The notes under the pieces: generated by a model | Told to the model about the DNA's origin: nothing | Database searches by the model: none | The model's input: the letters and a program-made list of their open reading frames with translations, nothing else | In this document: positions 50,909 to 59,699 of the stretch, one piece after another | Layout: the number at the start of each line of letters is the position of its first letter | Position numbering within the stretch: the first letter of the stretch is position 1 | Source: Metapseudomonas sp043392685 | Lineage (GTDB): Bacteria > Pseudomonadota > Gammaproteobacteria > Pseudomonadales > Pseudomonadaceae | Direction: 5' to 3' (one strand) | NCBI GenBank assembly: GCA_043392685.1 | Contig: JBHZGM010000002.1 | Length of the DNA stretch: 64,000 nt | Made by a program: the position numbers and the translations under genes

Positions 50909-51859
50909 ATGTCACTGAAGAAACTGTCCCGACTACGCCTGGCAGCTGCCGTGGCGGCCTTTGCCCTGGGCCTGGGAGCACAAGCGGCGGAAAAGCCCGA
51001 TGTGCGCCTGCTGCTGCTTGGTACCAAGGGCGGCCCCTCGATGCTGCAGGCAAATAGCCTGCCCCAGTCCAGCGTGCTGATGGTGGGGGATGACGCCTAC
51101 CTGCTCGATGCCGGCTATGGCGCCAGTCTGCGCCTGGTGCAGGCCGGCATCCCGCTGCGCAACATCAAGGGCGTATTCATCACGCACCTGCACAGTGACC
51201 ACGTGCTGGACTATCCCTCTCTGCTGATGAACAGCTGGGCCAGTGGCCTCAGGCATCCGTTGAAGGTTTTCGGTCCGCAAGGTACCCGGGACATGACCGA
51301 GAACGCCTGGAAGACCTTCGCGGTGGATATCGAAGAGCGCATCGTCGATGAAGGCAAGCCTGATCCGCGGCCCCTGGTGACTGCGAAGGACATCGACGAG
51401 GGGCTGGTCTACCAGGACGACCAGCTCAGGGTCACCGCCCTGCGGGTACCTCATCCTCCCTTCGATGCGGGGCAGGCGCTGGCCTTCAAGTTCGAAGCCG
51501 GGGGCAAGGTCATCGTGTTGTCCGGCGACATGACCTACTTCCCGCCATTCGCGGAGTTCGCCAAAGACGCCGATGTGCTGGTCAACGAAGTGGTGCACGT
51601 GGATGCGGTGCAGCGTCTGGCGGAGCGCATCGGCAATGGCTCGACTCTGGCCAGGGCGATCATCTCCCACCACATCACCGCTGAGGATGTGGGACGCACC
51701 GCCAGCGCCGCCAAGGTGAAGAAGCTGGTGCTCAGCCATTTCGTCCCCGCCGACGACCCGGCCCTGACCGACGACGTCTGGCGTACTTCGGTGGCCAAGA
51801 CTTTTGACGGTGAGATAGTCGTCGGCAAAGACGGCATGGAAATCGACCTGGGACGCTAA
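50909..51859 (+). CDS. Exported metallo-beta-lactamase-fold hydrolase
   Basis: This 316-residue protein has a Sec signal peptide (RLAAAVAAFALGLGAQAAE, cut near residue 27). The metal site THLHSDHVLD (H-x-H-x-D-H, near residue 91) is followed by a Gly-Asp metal ligand in LSGDMTYFPP (near 203) and ISHHIT (near 251). The layout resembles the RNase Z / arylsulfatase branch of the fold, but export points to a periplasmic substrate. AAGGAG precedes the ATG, 44 bases after the MFS gene. A role releasing a free aromatic acid from an ester, lactone or sulfate is possible. Exact activity unknown. Confidence 0.85.
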   Translation: MSLKKLSRLRLAAAVAAFALGLGAQAAEKPDVRLLLLGTKGGPSMLQANSLPQSSVLMVGDDAYLLDAGYGASLRLVQAGIPLRNIKGVFITHLHSDHVLDYPSLLMNSWASGLRHPLKVFGPQGTRDMTENAWKTFAVDIEERIVDEGKPDPRPLVTAKDIDEGLVYQDDQLRVTALRVPHPPFDAGQALAFKFEAGGKVIVLSGDMTYFPPFAEFAKDADVLVNEVVHVDAVQRLAERIGNGSTLARAIISHHITAEDVGRTASAAKVKKLVLSHFVPADDPALTDDVWRTSVAKTFDGEIVVGKDGMEIDLGR

Positions 51860-51876
51860 CGGCGCCCCTGCCGCAC

Positions 51877-51923
51877 GGCGCAGCGCAGCCCAGGTCGACT
51901 CCGTCGTTGGGCTGCGCTGCGCC
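51877..51923. terminator. Strong hairpin between convergent genes
   Basis: A perfect 15-bp stem GGCGCAGCGCAGCCC / GGGCTGCGCTGCGCC (51877-51891 / 51909-51923). No T-run follows. GCAGGTTGGGCTGCGC just downstream (about 51954) is another fragment of the same repeat family. It probably separates the hydrolase gene from the convergent MFS gene. Confidence 0.65.
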
Positions 51924-52041
51924 TGGCCACAACCTGCGTGCCCGGAACACCTCGCAGGTTGGGCTGCGCGCGGCGAAGTCCAATGCAAACCGCAACTGGG
52001 GACCAGAATTTCTGGGGGCGACTTTCAGATGCGAGATAGGG

Positions 52042-53298
52042 TCAGCGCAGGCTCTCGCTGCTCGCGGCTATATCCCGGCCCAGCAGGCGCTGGCGCGGAA
52101 GCAGCCAGGCACAGTAACCGAGCAGTAGCACGCCGGCGCAGGTCATGGCGGCAGGAGCGCCGAAGCGTTCGGCAAGTACGCCTGCCAGTAGCCCGCCGAT
52201 GGCGTCGAAGCCAAACCGTGTCGAGGTGTAGAGCGAGACCACGCGGCCCCGCAGGCGCTCCGGGGCCAGGCTCTGCAAGAGGATGTTGGTGCCGACGTTG
52301 CAGTTGGTGATGGCGAAGCCGAGCACGGCCATGGCCAACAGAGAGAGGGCCAACTGCTCGCTGACGGCGAAGGCGAGCAAGCCCGCGCCTCCGGCCAGGG
52401 CGCAGGCCATGATGCTCGTGACCAGGCTGTGCAGTGCGTGGCGATTGGCGAGGAACAGTGTGCCCAGCAATGAGCCCAGGCCTGCCGCCCCCCAGAGCCA
52501 GCCGAGTGTCCGTGCGTCACCATTGAAGATGTCCTTGGCGAAGACCGGCAGCAGAACGGCATAGCTGGAGGCGGTGAGGTTGACCACCAGTACGCTGAGT
52601 ATCATCAGGCGGATGGCCGGCTTGCCGGCGACATAGGCCAGCCCTTCCCGGAACACGTCCCCGGTGGAGCCCGCAGCTCGGGGCGTGGGCGCCATGCGAA
52701 TCACCAGCAGCCCCGCAGCCAGCCCCAGATAGGAGAGGGCATTGAGGGCGAAGCAGGCCGCTTCGCTGGTGAGTCCCAGCAGCAGGCCGGCCAGGGGTGG
52801 TCCCACGAAGCGCGAACTGTTGAACAGCATGGCATTGAGCGCCAGGGCGTTGGGCAGGTCCTCCTTGCCGCTGACGAACTGGCTCAACAGTGACTGTCGC
52901 AGCGGGGTATCGAAAGCGTTGAGGATGCCCAGCAGTGCGGCCATGGTCACGATCAGCGACGGGCCGATCAGGTCGCTGAACGTGAGTGCGGCCAAGGTAA
53001 TGGCCTGCAGGCCGAGCAGCCCTTGTACGCCGATCAGCAGGCGGCGCTTGTCATGCCGGTCAATCCAGGCGCCCGCCAGCGGTCCCACCAGTAACTGCGG
53101 AAGCAGCGACGCAAACGTGGTGACGCCGAGCAGTGCCGCCGAGCCGCTGAGGCGGTAGATCAGCCAGGCGAGGGCGACCTGTTGCAGCCAGCTACCCAGG
53201 GTGGATACCGCCTGGCCGGCAAAGTAGAGACGGAAGTTGGGGTGACGCAGGGCGCGGAGGGAGGAGGGCCAGCGGCGGGACGATGGATGGGATGGCAT
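52042..53298 (-). CDS. MFS transporter (MFS_3 / EntS-like)
   Basis: This 418-residue protein has 12 predicted helices, the start SLRALRHPNFRLYFAGQAVSTLGSWLQQVALAWLIYRL (two blocks, residues 13-50) and the loop motif GAWIDRHDKRRLL. This branch contains siderophore and small-molecule exporters. A perfect GTTAATATATTAAC palindrome lies 24 bases before its start, nearly the same as the hpaG1 operator, so it is probably co-regulated with the HPA genes. No clear Shine-Dalgarno precedes the ATG; the transcript may be nearly leaderless or the start may differ. Confidence 0.85.
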   Translation of the reverse strand: MPSHPSSRRWPSSLRALRHPNFRLYFAGQAVSTLGSWLQQVALAWLIYRLSGSAALLGVTTFASLLPQLLVGPLAGAWIDRHDKRRLLIGVQGLLGLQAITLAALTFSDLIGPSLIVTMAALLGILNAFDTPLRQSLLSQFVSGKEDLPNALALNAMLFNSSRFVGPPLAGLLLGLTSEAACFALNALSYLGLAAGLLVIRMAPTPRAAGSTGDVFREGLAYVAGKPAIRLMILSVLVVNLTASSYAVLLPVFAKDIFNGDARTLGWLWGAAGLGSLLGTLFLANRHALHSLVTSIMACALAGGAGLLAFAVSEQLALSLLAMAVLGFAITNCNVGTNILLQSLAPERLRGRVVSLYTSTRFGFDAIGGLLAGVLAERFGAPAAMTCAGVLLLGYCAWLLPRQRLLGRDIAASSESLR

Positions 53299-53321
53299 CA
53301 GGAGATCGCTGAGGGACGAAA

Positions 53322-53335
53322 GTTAATATATTAAC
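53322..53335. promoter_or_regulatory. GTTAATATATTAAC operator before the MFS gene
   Basis: A perfect 14-bp palindrome, the same half-sites and spacing as operator O1 at 43974-43989. Its centre TAATAT may double as the -10 box of the minus-strand MFS promoter. Confidence 0.7.
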
Positions 53336-53399
53336 GCAGGCCAGGGGCGTGGAATCGCCCATTGCACCGGGATGATGTCCAGCCCCTTCACTTCCCCAG

Positions 53400-55253
53400 T
53401 CAGCTCTGGGGCGAGCCTGCCATCTCGGGTTCCTGCTGCTGGAGTAGCCACATCTGCGCGTAGGTGCCGCCGGCTTCGAGCAATTCGCGGTGGGTGCCTT
53501 TTTCGAGCACGCGGCCGGCGTCGAGCACGAGGATCTGGTCGGCGTCCATCACGGTGGACAGGCGATGGGCGATGACCAGGGTGGTGCGGCCGACCTGGAT
53601 GCGGTCCAGGGCAGTCTGGATGGCCTTCTCCGACTTGGAGTCCAGCGCCGAGGTGGCTTCGTCGAAGATCAGGATGGCCGGGTTCTTCAGCAGGGCGCGG
53701 GCGATGGCCACGCGCTGCTTCTCGCCGCCGGAGAGTTTGAGGCCGCGCTCGCCAACCTGGGTTTCGTAGCCATCGGGCAGGCGCAGGATGAAGTCGTGGA
53801 TATGCGCGGCGCGGGCGGCGGCTTCCACCTCCTCGCGGCTGGCCTCGGGGCGGCCGTAGCTGATGTTGTAGTAGATGGTGTCGTTGAACAGCACGGTGTC
53901 CTGGGGAACGATGCCGATGGCGCTGCGCACTGAATTCTGGGTCAGCTCGCGCAGGTCCTTGCCGTCGATGCGGATGTGCCCGGCGTCGACGTCGTAGAAG
54001 CGGTAGAGCAGGCGGGCGAGGGTGGATTTGCCCGAGCCGGAATGGCCGACCACTGCCACCGTGCCCCCCGGGGGGATCTCGAAGTCCACGCCGTGGAGGA
54101 TTTCCCGGCGCGGGTCATAGCCGAAGTGCACGTTTTCGAAGCGCACGCGCGGGCGGCTGGTCTGCAGCGCGATGGCGCCGGGAGCGTCCTGTACGTCCTG
54201 GCGTTCGTCCAGCAGGCCGAACAGCCGCTCCATGTTGGTCAGCGCCTGTTTCACCTCGCGGTACATCATCCCCAGCATGAACAGCGGCGCGGAGAGTTGC
54301 AGCAGGTAGGTGTTCACCAGCACCAGGTCGCCGATGGTCAGCTCGCCGGCCACCACGCCGGCAGCCGCGCGCCACATCATCGCGGTGACGCCGATGGCGA
54401 CGATGGCGGTCTGGCCCAGGTTCAGCAGCGCCAGGGACTTGGTGGCCTTGACCCGCGCGTTCTCCAGGAAGCGCAGGTTCTCGTCGTAGCGCGCCGCCTC
54501 GTGGGCTTCGTTGTTGAAGTACTTCACCGTCTCGTAGTTGAGCAGTGAGTCCACCGCGCGCTCGTTGGCGCGGGTGTCCGCTTCCACCGCCGCGCGGTAG
54601 TAGCGGGTACGCCATTCGGTAACGGCGAAGGTCCAGAGGCCGTAGGCCGCCAGGGTGCCGAGGGTGATGAAGGCGAAGCCCCAGTCATAGGCCCAGACCA
54701 GCACGATGGTGACCAGCAGCACCTCCAGTAGGGTCGGCACTATGGTGTAGAGGGTCCAGTCCAGGAGGTCGGAGATGGCGCTGCCGCCGCGCTCCACGTC
54801 CCGCGCGACACCGCCGGTGCGGCGGCCGAGGTGGAACTTCAGGCTCAACCCGTGCAGGTGCTGGAACACCTTCAAGGTGATCTGTCGTGAGGCGCGTGCC
54901 ATCACGCGGGCGAATACCACCTGGCGCAGTTCGGTGAACAGGGTGACGCCGATGCGCGAAGCGCCATAGGCCAGCAGCAGGGCGACCGGCAGCACCAGCA
55001 GGCTGGGCTCGACGTTGAGCTGGTCGACGATCTGCTTGAGGGCAATGGGTACGTAGAGGTTGGCCAGCTTGGCCGCGACTATCAGCCCAAGGGCCAGGGC
55101 GATGCGGCCCACGTAGGGCCGCAAGTACGGCAGCAGGGTGGCGATCACCGCGGCATCGCCACGGGAGCCAGCCTTGCGCGCGATGGGCGCGGAGCCGTCG
55201 TTCTTGCTGTTGGCCGCGTCCTGCGGCGTGGGGTTGTTGTCCAGGGCTGCCAT
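53400..55253 (-). CDS. ABCB/Atm1-type ABC transporter (fused membrane and ATPase domains)
   Basis: This 617-residue half-transporter has six membrane helices (about residues 50-330) with the Atm1 family stretch HLHGLSLKFHLGRRTGGVARDVERG (two blocks near 132-156). Its ATPase domain has Walker A GHSGSGKST (near 410), signature LSGGEKQR (near 511) and Walker B ILIFDEATSALD. Atm1/ABCB7 relatives export glutathione-linked sulfur or metal-glutathione complexes. Heavy-metal detoxification is a common bacterial role. It acts as a homodimer. The gene stands alone. Confidence 0.9.
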   Translation of the reverse strand: MAALDNNPTPQDAANSKNDGSAPIARKAGSRGDAAVIATLLPYLRPYVGRIALALGLIVAAKLANLYVPIALKQIVDQLNVEPSLLVLPVALLLAYGASRIGVTLFTELRQVVFARVMARASRQITLKVFQHLHGLSLKFHLGRRTGGVARDVERGGSAISDLLDWTLYTIVPTLLEVLLVTIVLVWAYDWGFAFITLGTLAAYGLWTFAVTEWRTRYYRAAVEADTRANERAVDSLLNYETVKYFNNEAHEAARYDENLRFLENARVKATKSLALLNLGQTAIVAIGVTAMMWRAAAGVVAGELTIGDLVLVNTYLLQLSAPLFMLGMMYREVKQALTNMERLFGLLDERQDVQDAPGAIALQTSRPRVRFENVHFGYDPRREILHGVDFEIPPGGTVAVVGHSGSGKSTLARLLYRFYDVDAGHIRIDGKDLRELTQNSVRSAIGIVPQDTVLFNDTIYYNISYGRPEASREEVEAAARAAHIHDFILRLPDGYETQVGERGLKLSGGEKQRVAIARALLKNPAILIFDEATSALDSKSEKAIQTALDRIQVGRTTLVIAHRLSTVMDADQILVLDAGRVLEKGTHRELLEAGGTYAQMWLLQQQEPEMAGSPQS

Positions 55254-55376
55254 CGCCCACCTGCCTTCTGTTATCGGGATGGGGCGACCTTACTCCAGAG
55301 CCGGCTGCACCGCGACGTTTCCTGGCTGATACCGTTCATCGGCGCGGGTGATATCAGGGGCACGCAGGCCGGCTGC

Positions 55377-55814
55377 TCACGCCATCGGCGGCAGGCGGCG
55401 CTTCACCGGCGTCTTCTTGACGATGGCGGTGCTGGTTTCGGCATGGACGTTGATGCGGTCGAGCAGGGTGTCCAGTTGCTCCATGGAGCGTACGCACAGA
55501 CGGGCGATGAAGCAGTCGTCGCCGGTCACCTTGTCGCATTCGGTGAACTCCGGAATGTCCTGGATCTTGCGTTCCACCACCTGCAGCTGGCCGGGCAGGG
55601 GGCGGATGCGGACGATGGCCTGGAATTGGTAGCCGAATGCCTTCGGGTCCACTTCCACCGTATAGCCGGTGAGCACGCCGCGCTCCTCCAGCTTGCGCAA
55701 GCGTTCCGCCACGCTGGGGGAGGAGAGGCCGCTGATCTGCGCCAGGGCCTTGAGGGAGCGGCGGGAGTCTTCCATCAGCGCGGAAATCAGCAACTGGTCG
55801 ATATCGTCGGTCAT
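55377..55814 (-). CDS. Lrp/AsnC family regulator of the divergent EamA permease
   Basis: This 145-residue protein has a helix-turn-helix (ALAQISGLSSPSVAERLRKLEERGVL, about residues 22-48) and a RAM domain (QAIVRIRPLPGQLQ... TGDDCFIARLCVRSMEQLDTLLDRI). The ATG at 55814 is used; a GTG at 55823 would add three residues. It is divergent from the EamA gene across 131 bases, so it probably controls that exporter and itself, in response to an amino acid. Confidence 0.87.
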   Translation of the reverse strand: MTDDIDQLLISALMEDSRRSLKALAQISGLSSPSVAERLRKLEERGVLTGYTVEVDPKAFGYQFQAIVRIRPLPGQLQVVERKIQDIPEFTECDKVTGDDCFIARLCVRSMEQLDTLLDRINVHAETSTAIVKKTPVKRRLPPMA

Positions 55815-55945
55815 GGCTGTCACGTTAGGTGAATGGATGAAAATGCCTTGATAGTAAAGGTAGTTGAGGTTGGTCGCCTTCGCTTTCGCATGGAATCGGC
55901 CTGATCTGGCTCGTCATACTGTGCCCCATGCAGAGGAGCCCAATC

Positions 55946-56845
55946 ATGAACAAATCGATTCATCGCGGTTCGTTGGAAATGGTCGCCGCCATGCTCATCT
56001 CCGGCACCATCGGCTGGCTGGTGATGCTCTGCGGGCAATCGGTGCTGGACGTGGTGTTCTGGCGCTGCCTGTTCGGTGCGGCGACCCTCTTGGTCATCTG
56101 CGCTTTCATGGGCTTCCTGCGCCCCGGCATCCTGACCCGCACCACCTTCCTCCTGGCGGTACTCAGTGGCGTGGCCATCGTCGGCAACTGGGTGCTGCTG
56201 TTCGCCTCCTACTCGCGGGCGTCCATCTCCATCGGTACGGCGATCTACAACGTCCAGCCATTCATGCTGGTGGGGCTGGCGGCGCTGTTCCTCGGCGAGC
56301 GGATCACCGCGCGCAAGCTCGGCTGGCTGGCGGTGTCTTTTACCGGGATGCTGGCCATCGTCAGCGCCCACGGCGGGCAGGGCGAGGGCGGCAGCGACTA
56401 CCTGGCGGGCATCGCCCTGGCGCTGGGGGCTGCGCTGCTCTATGCGATAGCCGCGTTGATCATCAAATGGCTGGGCGGGGTGCCGCCGCACCTGATCGCG
56501 CTGATCCAGGTCTGCACCGGTGTGCTGTTGCTGGCACCCATGGCCAATCTGTCGAGCCTGCCCCAGGGCAGCGAAACCTGGTCGATCCTGCTGACCCTTG
56601 GCGTGGTTCACACCGGCGTGATGTACGTGCTGCTCTATGGCGCGATCCAGAAACTGCCGACCGCGATGACCGGCGCGCTGTCGTTCATCTACCCGATCGC
56701 GGCGATCTTCGTCGACTGGTTCGCCTTCGGCCGGCAGCTTGAACTGCTGCAGTGGCTGGGTGTGGCGGCGATCCTCGTCGCGGCGCTGGGCATGCAGCAG
56801 GGCTGGGGCTTCAGCCTGCGCCGGGCGGTTCAGGCCCAATCGTAG
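55946..56845 (+). CDS. EamA/DMT family inner-membrane permease
   Basis: This 299-residue protein has ten predicted helices and two EamA repeats, the first ending FLGERITARKLGWLAVSFTGMLAI near residue 135. DMT proteins export amino acids and related metabolites. AGGAG 8 bases before the ATG at 55946 decides the start over an ATG at 55928. The divergent Lrp regulator suggests amino acid export. Confidence 0.88.
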   Translation: MNKSIHRGSLEMVAAMLISGTIGWLVMLCGQSVLDVVFWRCLFGAATLLVICAFMGFLRPGILTRTTFLLAVLSGVAIVGNWVLLFASYSRASISIGTAIYNVQPFMLVGLAALFLGERITARKLGWLAVSFTGMLAIVSAHGGQGEGGSDYLAGIALALGAALLYAIAALIIKWLGGVPPHLIALIQVCTGVLLLAPMANLSSLPQGSETWSILLTLGVVHTGVMYVLLYGAIQKLPTAMTGALSFIYPIAAIFVDWFAFGRQLELLQWLGVAAILVAALGMQQGWGFSLRRAVQAQS

Positions 56846-56930
56846 GTTGGCGCCAAGCGAAGCGCGGCCCAGCGCATCGGCCCTGTTCCCGCATCGTTGG
56901 GCTTCGCCGTGCTCAGCCGCAACCTACGGG
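56841..56930. repeat. CGTAGGTTG inverted repeat
   Basis: CGTAGGTTG (56841-56849) is inverted as CAACCTACG near 56920-56928, around GAAGCGCGGCCCA/GTTGGGCTTCG. It lies between the EamA gene and the next convergent gene; same family as 57978-58072. Confidence 0.75.
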
Positions 56931-56940
56931 CGCGGTGCGC

Positions 56941-57192
56941 TCAATGCACTTCTTTCGAGGCCTGGCCGAACTGGCGGTCCGCCGTGCTCAGGCGTTCCAG
57001 CTCGCGGCGCACCATGTTGGCGAATGCCGACGGCTTGAGGTGGTAGAGCTCGGTGGCGACCCAGGCCAACCAGCGCGGGCCCATGGCCTCGCGCTGCGCC
57101 AGCAGGCGCAACGCTTCGGCAAGGGCCTGCTCGGCGTGTTCCTGGTGGAACTGCCGGCGGCTCCGGGGCTCAGTTGGCTTGCAGGCCGACAT
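56941..57192 (-). CDS. Small uncharacterised protein (83 aa)
   Basis: This 83-residue, helical, charged protein (MSACKPTEPRSRRQFHQEHAEQ... start, body ALRLLAQREAMGPRWLAWVATELYHL) has no signal peptide or membrane segment. It overlaps the end of the YebC-family gene by 23 bases, which suggests translation on the same mRNA. I do not recognise a named domain. Codon use and composition look genuine (third positions G/C-rich, regular amphipathic pattern). Confidence 0.55.
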   Translation of the reverse strand: MSACKPTEPRSRRQFHQEHAEQALAEALRLLAQREAMGPRWLAWVATELYHLKPSAFANMVRRELERLSTADRQFGQASKEVH

Positions 57193-57874
57193 AGACGTTC
57201 TGCACGTCGTCGTGGTTGTCCAGGGCTTCGAGGAAGGCTTCCACTTCCTCCAGCTCGGCACCGGCCAGGCTGACCGGGTTCTTTGCCTTGTAGCCCAGGT
57301 TGGCCGACTGCACGGTGAAACCGAATTCCGGCAGGGCCTTGCACACGGCGTCCAGGTCGGTGGGGTCGGTGTAGAACAGGGTGGCGCCGTCTTCGGCGGC
57401 TTCGAAGTCCTGGGCGCCGGCTTCGATGGCAGCCAGTTCAGCGTCCGCGTCGGTGCTGGCCGGTTCGGCCTCGATCATGCCCAGGTGGTCGAAGTCCCAG
57501 GACACCGAGCCGGAGGTGCCCAGCTGGCCCTTGCGGAACAGCACGCGCACCTCGGCGACGGTGCGGTTCAGGTTATCGGTCAGGCACTCGACGATCACCG
57601 GCACGCGGTGCGGCGCGAAGCCTTCGTAGAGGGTGCGGTCGTAGTTGACCACTTCGCCGGAAAGACCCGCGCCTTTCTTGATGGCGCGCTCCAGGGTGTC
57701 CTTCGGCATGGAGGCTTTCCTGGCCTGATACACGGCCAGGCGCAGCTTGGGGTTCATGTCCGGATCGGCGCCGTTGCGCGCGGCGATCATGATCTCTTTC
57801 ACCAGCTTGCCGAAGATCTTCCCTCGGGCGTTGGCGGCGGCTTCTTTAGGTTTGGCTTTCCACTGGGCGCCCAT
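57170..57874 (-). CDS. YebC/PmpR/TACO1 family protein
   Basis: This 234-residue protein has the YebC plan: N-terminal ARGKIFGKLVKEIMIAARNGADPDMNPKLR (two blocks, residues 16-45), KDTLERAIKKGAG near 58 and YEGFAPHRVPVIVECLTDNLNRT near 83. The start MGAQWKAKPKEAAANARG differs from the classic MAGHSKWANIKHRK, so this is a second, YeeN-like clade member, not the copy normally beside ruvC. The family acts as DNA-binding regulators or relieves ribosome stalling at proline runs; which applies here is open. Confidence 0.88.
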   Translation of the reverse strand: MGAQWKAKPKEAAANARGKIFGKLVKEIMIAARNGADPDMNPKLRLAVYQARKASMPKDTLERAIKKGAGLSGEVVNYDRTLYEGFAPHRVPVIVECLTDNLNRTVAEVRVLFRKGQLGTSGSVSWDFDHLGMIEAEPASTDADAELAAIEAGAQDFEAAEDGATLFYTDPTDLDAVCKALPEFGFTVQSANLGYKAKNPVSLAGAELEEVEAFLEALDNHDDVQNVYVGLQAN

Positions 57875-57977
57875 GTCGGCTTTCTCGCAGGTTCGGATTG
57901 GAGGTGGGCGCGGATTCTACTGGGGCCATGGGGGCGGCTGCCAGTTGGCTCGTCGGGACGCCTGACTGGAGGCGTTC

Positions 57978-58104
57978 GCAGGTTGGCGCGGGCGGCGCTC
58001 CGCGAGCGGAGCGAAACCCAACGCAGCAGCCTCGCCCTGCAGCGTTGGGCCTCGTTCCTCGGACCAACCTACGGGAGCTTCGCGAGTGAATTCGCCCCAC
58101 AAGG
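57978..58104. repeat. GCAGGTTGG inverted repeat plus GCGAGTGAATTCGC element
   Basis: GCAGGTTGG (57978-57986) and CCAACCTACG (58063-58072) flank nested GCGCTCCGCGAGCGGAGC and AACGCAG/CTGCAGCGTT pairs. The GCGAGTGAATTCGCCCCACAAGG motif (58082-58104, given in two parts: GCGAGTGAATTCGC then CCCACAAGG) follows. It fills most of the gap between the YebC-family and PEBP-like genes. Confidence 0.75.
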
Positions 58105-58127
58105 CCTTATGGTGACGGCCGCCGAAC

Positions 58128-58604
58128 CTAGCGATGCCGCTGGTAGCGGCCGATCAGCTCCGCCCGGGCGAGGATGTGTCCGTCCATCGAGTGGATCAGC
58201 ATCGCCCTGGTGGGGCGGCGCATGTCGGGCAGCACCTTGTCCAGGGCGAACAGCCGGTGGAAGTAGCGGTGATTGCCGATCGGTGGGCAGGGGCCGCCGT
58301 ATCCCGTGCGCTGCCAGTCGTTCAACCCTTGCAGGGTGCCCGGTGGCAGGGCGTTGTCCTGCACGCCTTCGGGCAGGATGCCGGCGGTGGGCGGCAGGTT
58401 GTAGAGCACCCAGTGGGTCCAGGTCATCTTCGGGGCGTCGGGGTCCGGAGCGTCCGGGTCTTCGACTATCAGCACCAGGCTGCGGGTGCCCGCCGGCGGT
58501 TCGGTCCAGATCAGCGGCGGCGAGAGGTTGCGGCCGTCGCAGGTGTGCAGGGCGGGAATCGTCTCGTTGTGGCTGAATGCGGTGGAGCCAAGTCGGAAGG
58601 TCAT
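58128..58604 (-). CDS. YbhB/YbcL family PEBP-like protein
   Basis: This 158-residue protein matches the bacterial phosphatidylethanolamine-binding / Raf-kinase-inhibitor-like family: HTCDGRNLSPPLIWTEPPAGTRSLVLIVEDPDAPD (blocks near residues 20-54), the WTHWVLYNLPP segment and GYGGPCPPIGNHRYFHRLFALD near 100. No signal peptide is visible, so it is cytosolic. The bacterial function is unknown. GGGAG precedes the ATG. Confidence 0.88.
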   Translation of the reverse strand: MTFRLGSTAFSHNETIPALHTCDGRNLSPPLIWTEPPAGTRSLVLIVEDPDAPDPDAPKMTWTHWVLYNLPPTAGILPEGVQDNALPPGTLQGLNDWQRTGYGGPCPPIGNHRYFHRLFALDKVLPDMRRPTRAMLIHSMDGHILARAELIGRYQRHR

Positions 58605-58810
58605 GGCCGTATCTCCCAGGTTGCCAGGTGGATTCAGCAGCCGACCGCAACGGCAACGGTCTCCGCCGCCGTCGCTACCCAAAAGCATAGTGAATCGTGC
58701 CGGGCGGACGGATGGGGCGGATAGGGCGGGAGCGGCTGCCTAGACTGTTCAGGCACGGATTCTCTGCTCGCCGGGACTCCGTCCCATCCACCTGAAGGTT
58801 CGACACGGTC

Positions 58811-59560
58811 ATGCTGCAGGCGGTTCTGCTCGATATCAGTGGCGTGTTGCACGTGGACGCCCAGCCCCTACCGGGTGCGCTGCAAGCGGTGCGCCTGCTG
58901 CAGGAGCGGGGCGTGCCGTTGCGCCTGATCACCAATACCTCGCGCCAGGGCCGGGCGGCGCTTCATCGGCAATTGACGGCGATGGGCTTTGCCGTGGAGC
59001 CCGAGCAGATATTCACCGCGCCAAGGGCCGTGCTGCGGCATGTGCGGGAGCAGGGCCTGAGGCCGTATTGCCTGATCCATCCCGGTCTGGAGGAGGAGTT
59101 CGCCGACCTGCTGGACCTGCCTGATCCCGACGCTGTGGTACTCGGCGATGCGGAGCTGCGCTTCGACTATGCCCACCTGGACCGCGCCTTCCAGTTGCTG
59201 GTCGACGGCGCACCGCTGATCTGCATGGGCGACAACCGCTACTTCCGCAGCCAGGGCGCCCTGCACTTGGACGCCGGCCCTTTCGTGCGGGCGCTGGAAT
59301 ACGCGGCGGGAACCTCGGCGCTGGTGCTGGGCAAGCCTTCCGCCGCCTTCTTCGCCAGTGCGCTGGATGATCTGGGCAGCAGCGCGGCGTCCACCTTGAT
59401 GATCGGCGACGATGTGGAGGCCGACATCCTGGGGGCCCAGCAGGCCGGACTGCCCGCCTGCCTGGTGCGCACGGGCAAGTACCGGGAGGGCGACGAGGCA
59501 CGGGCGCCTTCGACCTGGGTAGCGGCGGATCTGGCAGAAGCGGTAAAACATTTCTGCTGA
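58811..59560 (+). CDS. HAD-IIA family phosphatase (LHPP-like)
   Basis: This 249-residue protein has the HAD motif I LLDISGVLHVD (residues 6-16; Asp 8 the nucleophile, with Ser where most have Asp), motif II ITNTS (near 40), the Lys of motif III in LGKPSAAFF (near 177) and motif IV MIGDDVEADI (near 197). The DISGVL form of motif I is typical of LHPP/HDHD2 phosphatases, which act on phosphohistidine, phospholysine or pyrophosphate. The substrate here is unknown. The gene stands alone. Confidence 0.85.
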   Translation: MLQAVLLDISGVLHVDAQPLPGALQAVRLLQERGVPLRLITNTSRQGRAALHRQLTAMGFAVEPEQIFTAPRAVLRHVREQGLRPYCLIHPGLEEEFADLLDLPDPDAVVLGDAELRFDYAHLDRAFQLLVDGAPLICMGDNRYFRSQGALHLDAGPFVRALEYAAGTSALVLGKPSAAFFASALDDLGSSAASTLMIGDDVEADILGAQQAGLPACLVRTGKYREGDEARAPSTWVAADLAEAVKHFC

Positions 59561-59699
59561 ACCGGGGGCACATGGCAAATCCGCGCTAGGCCCGCTGTCG
59601 GGGCGATGTGACGTTAGATTGCCATTACGGATAGACTGCAATCCCCAAGAACGATCATCGCCAGGTGTCGTCCGAAGTCCTGGCACGACCGGAGTCCGC

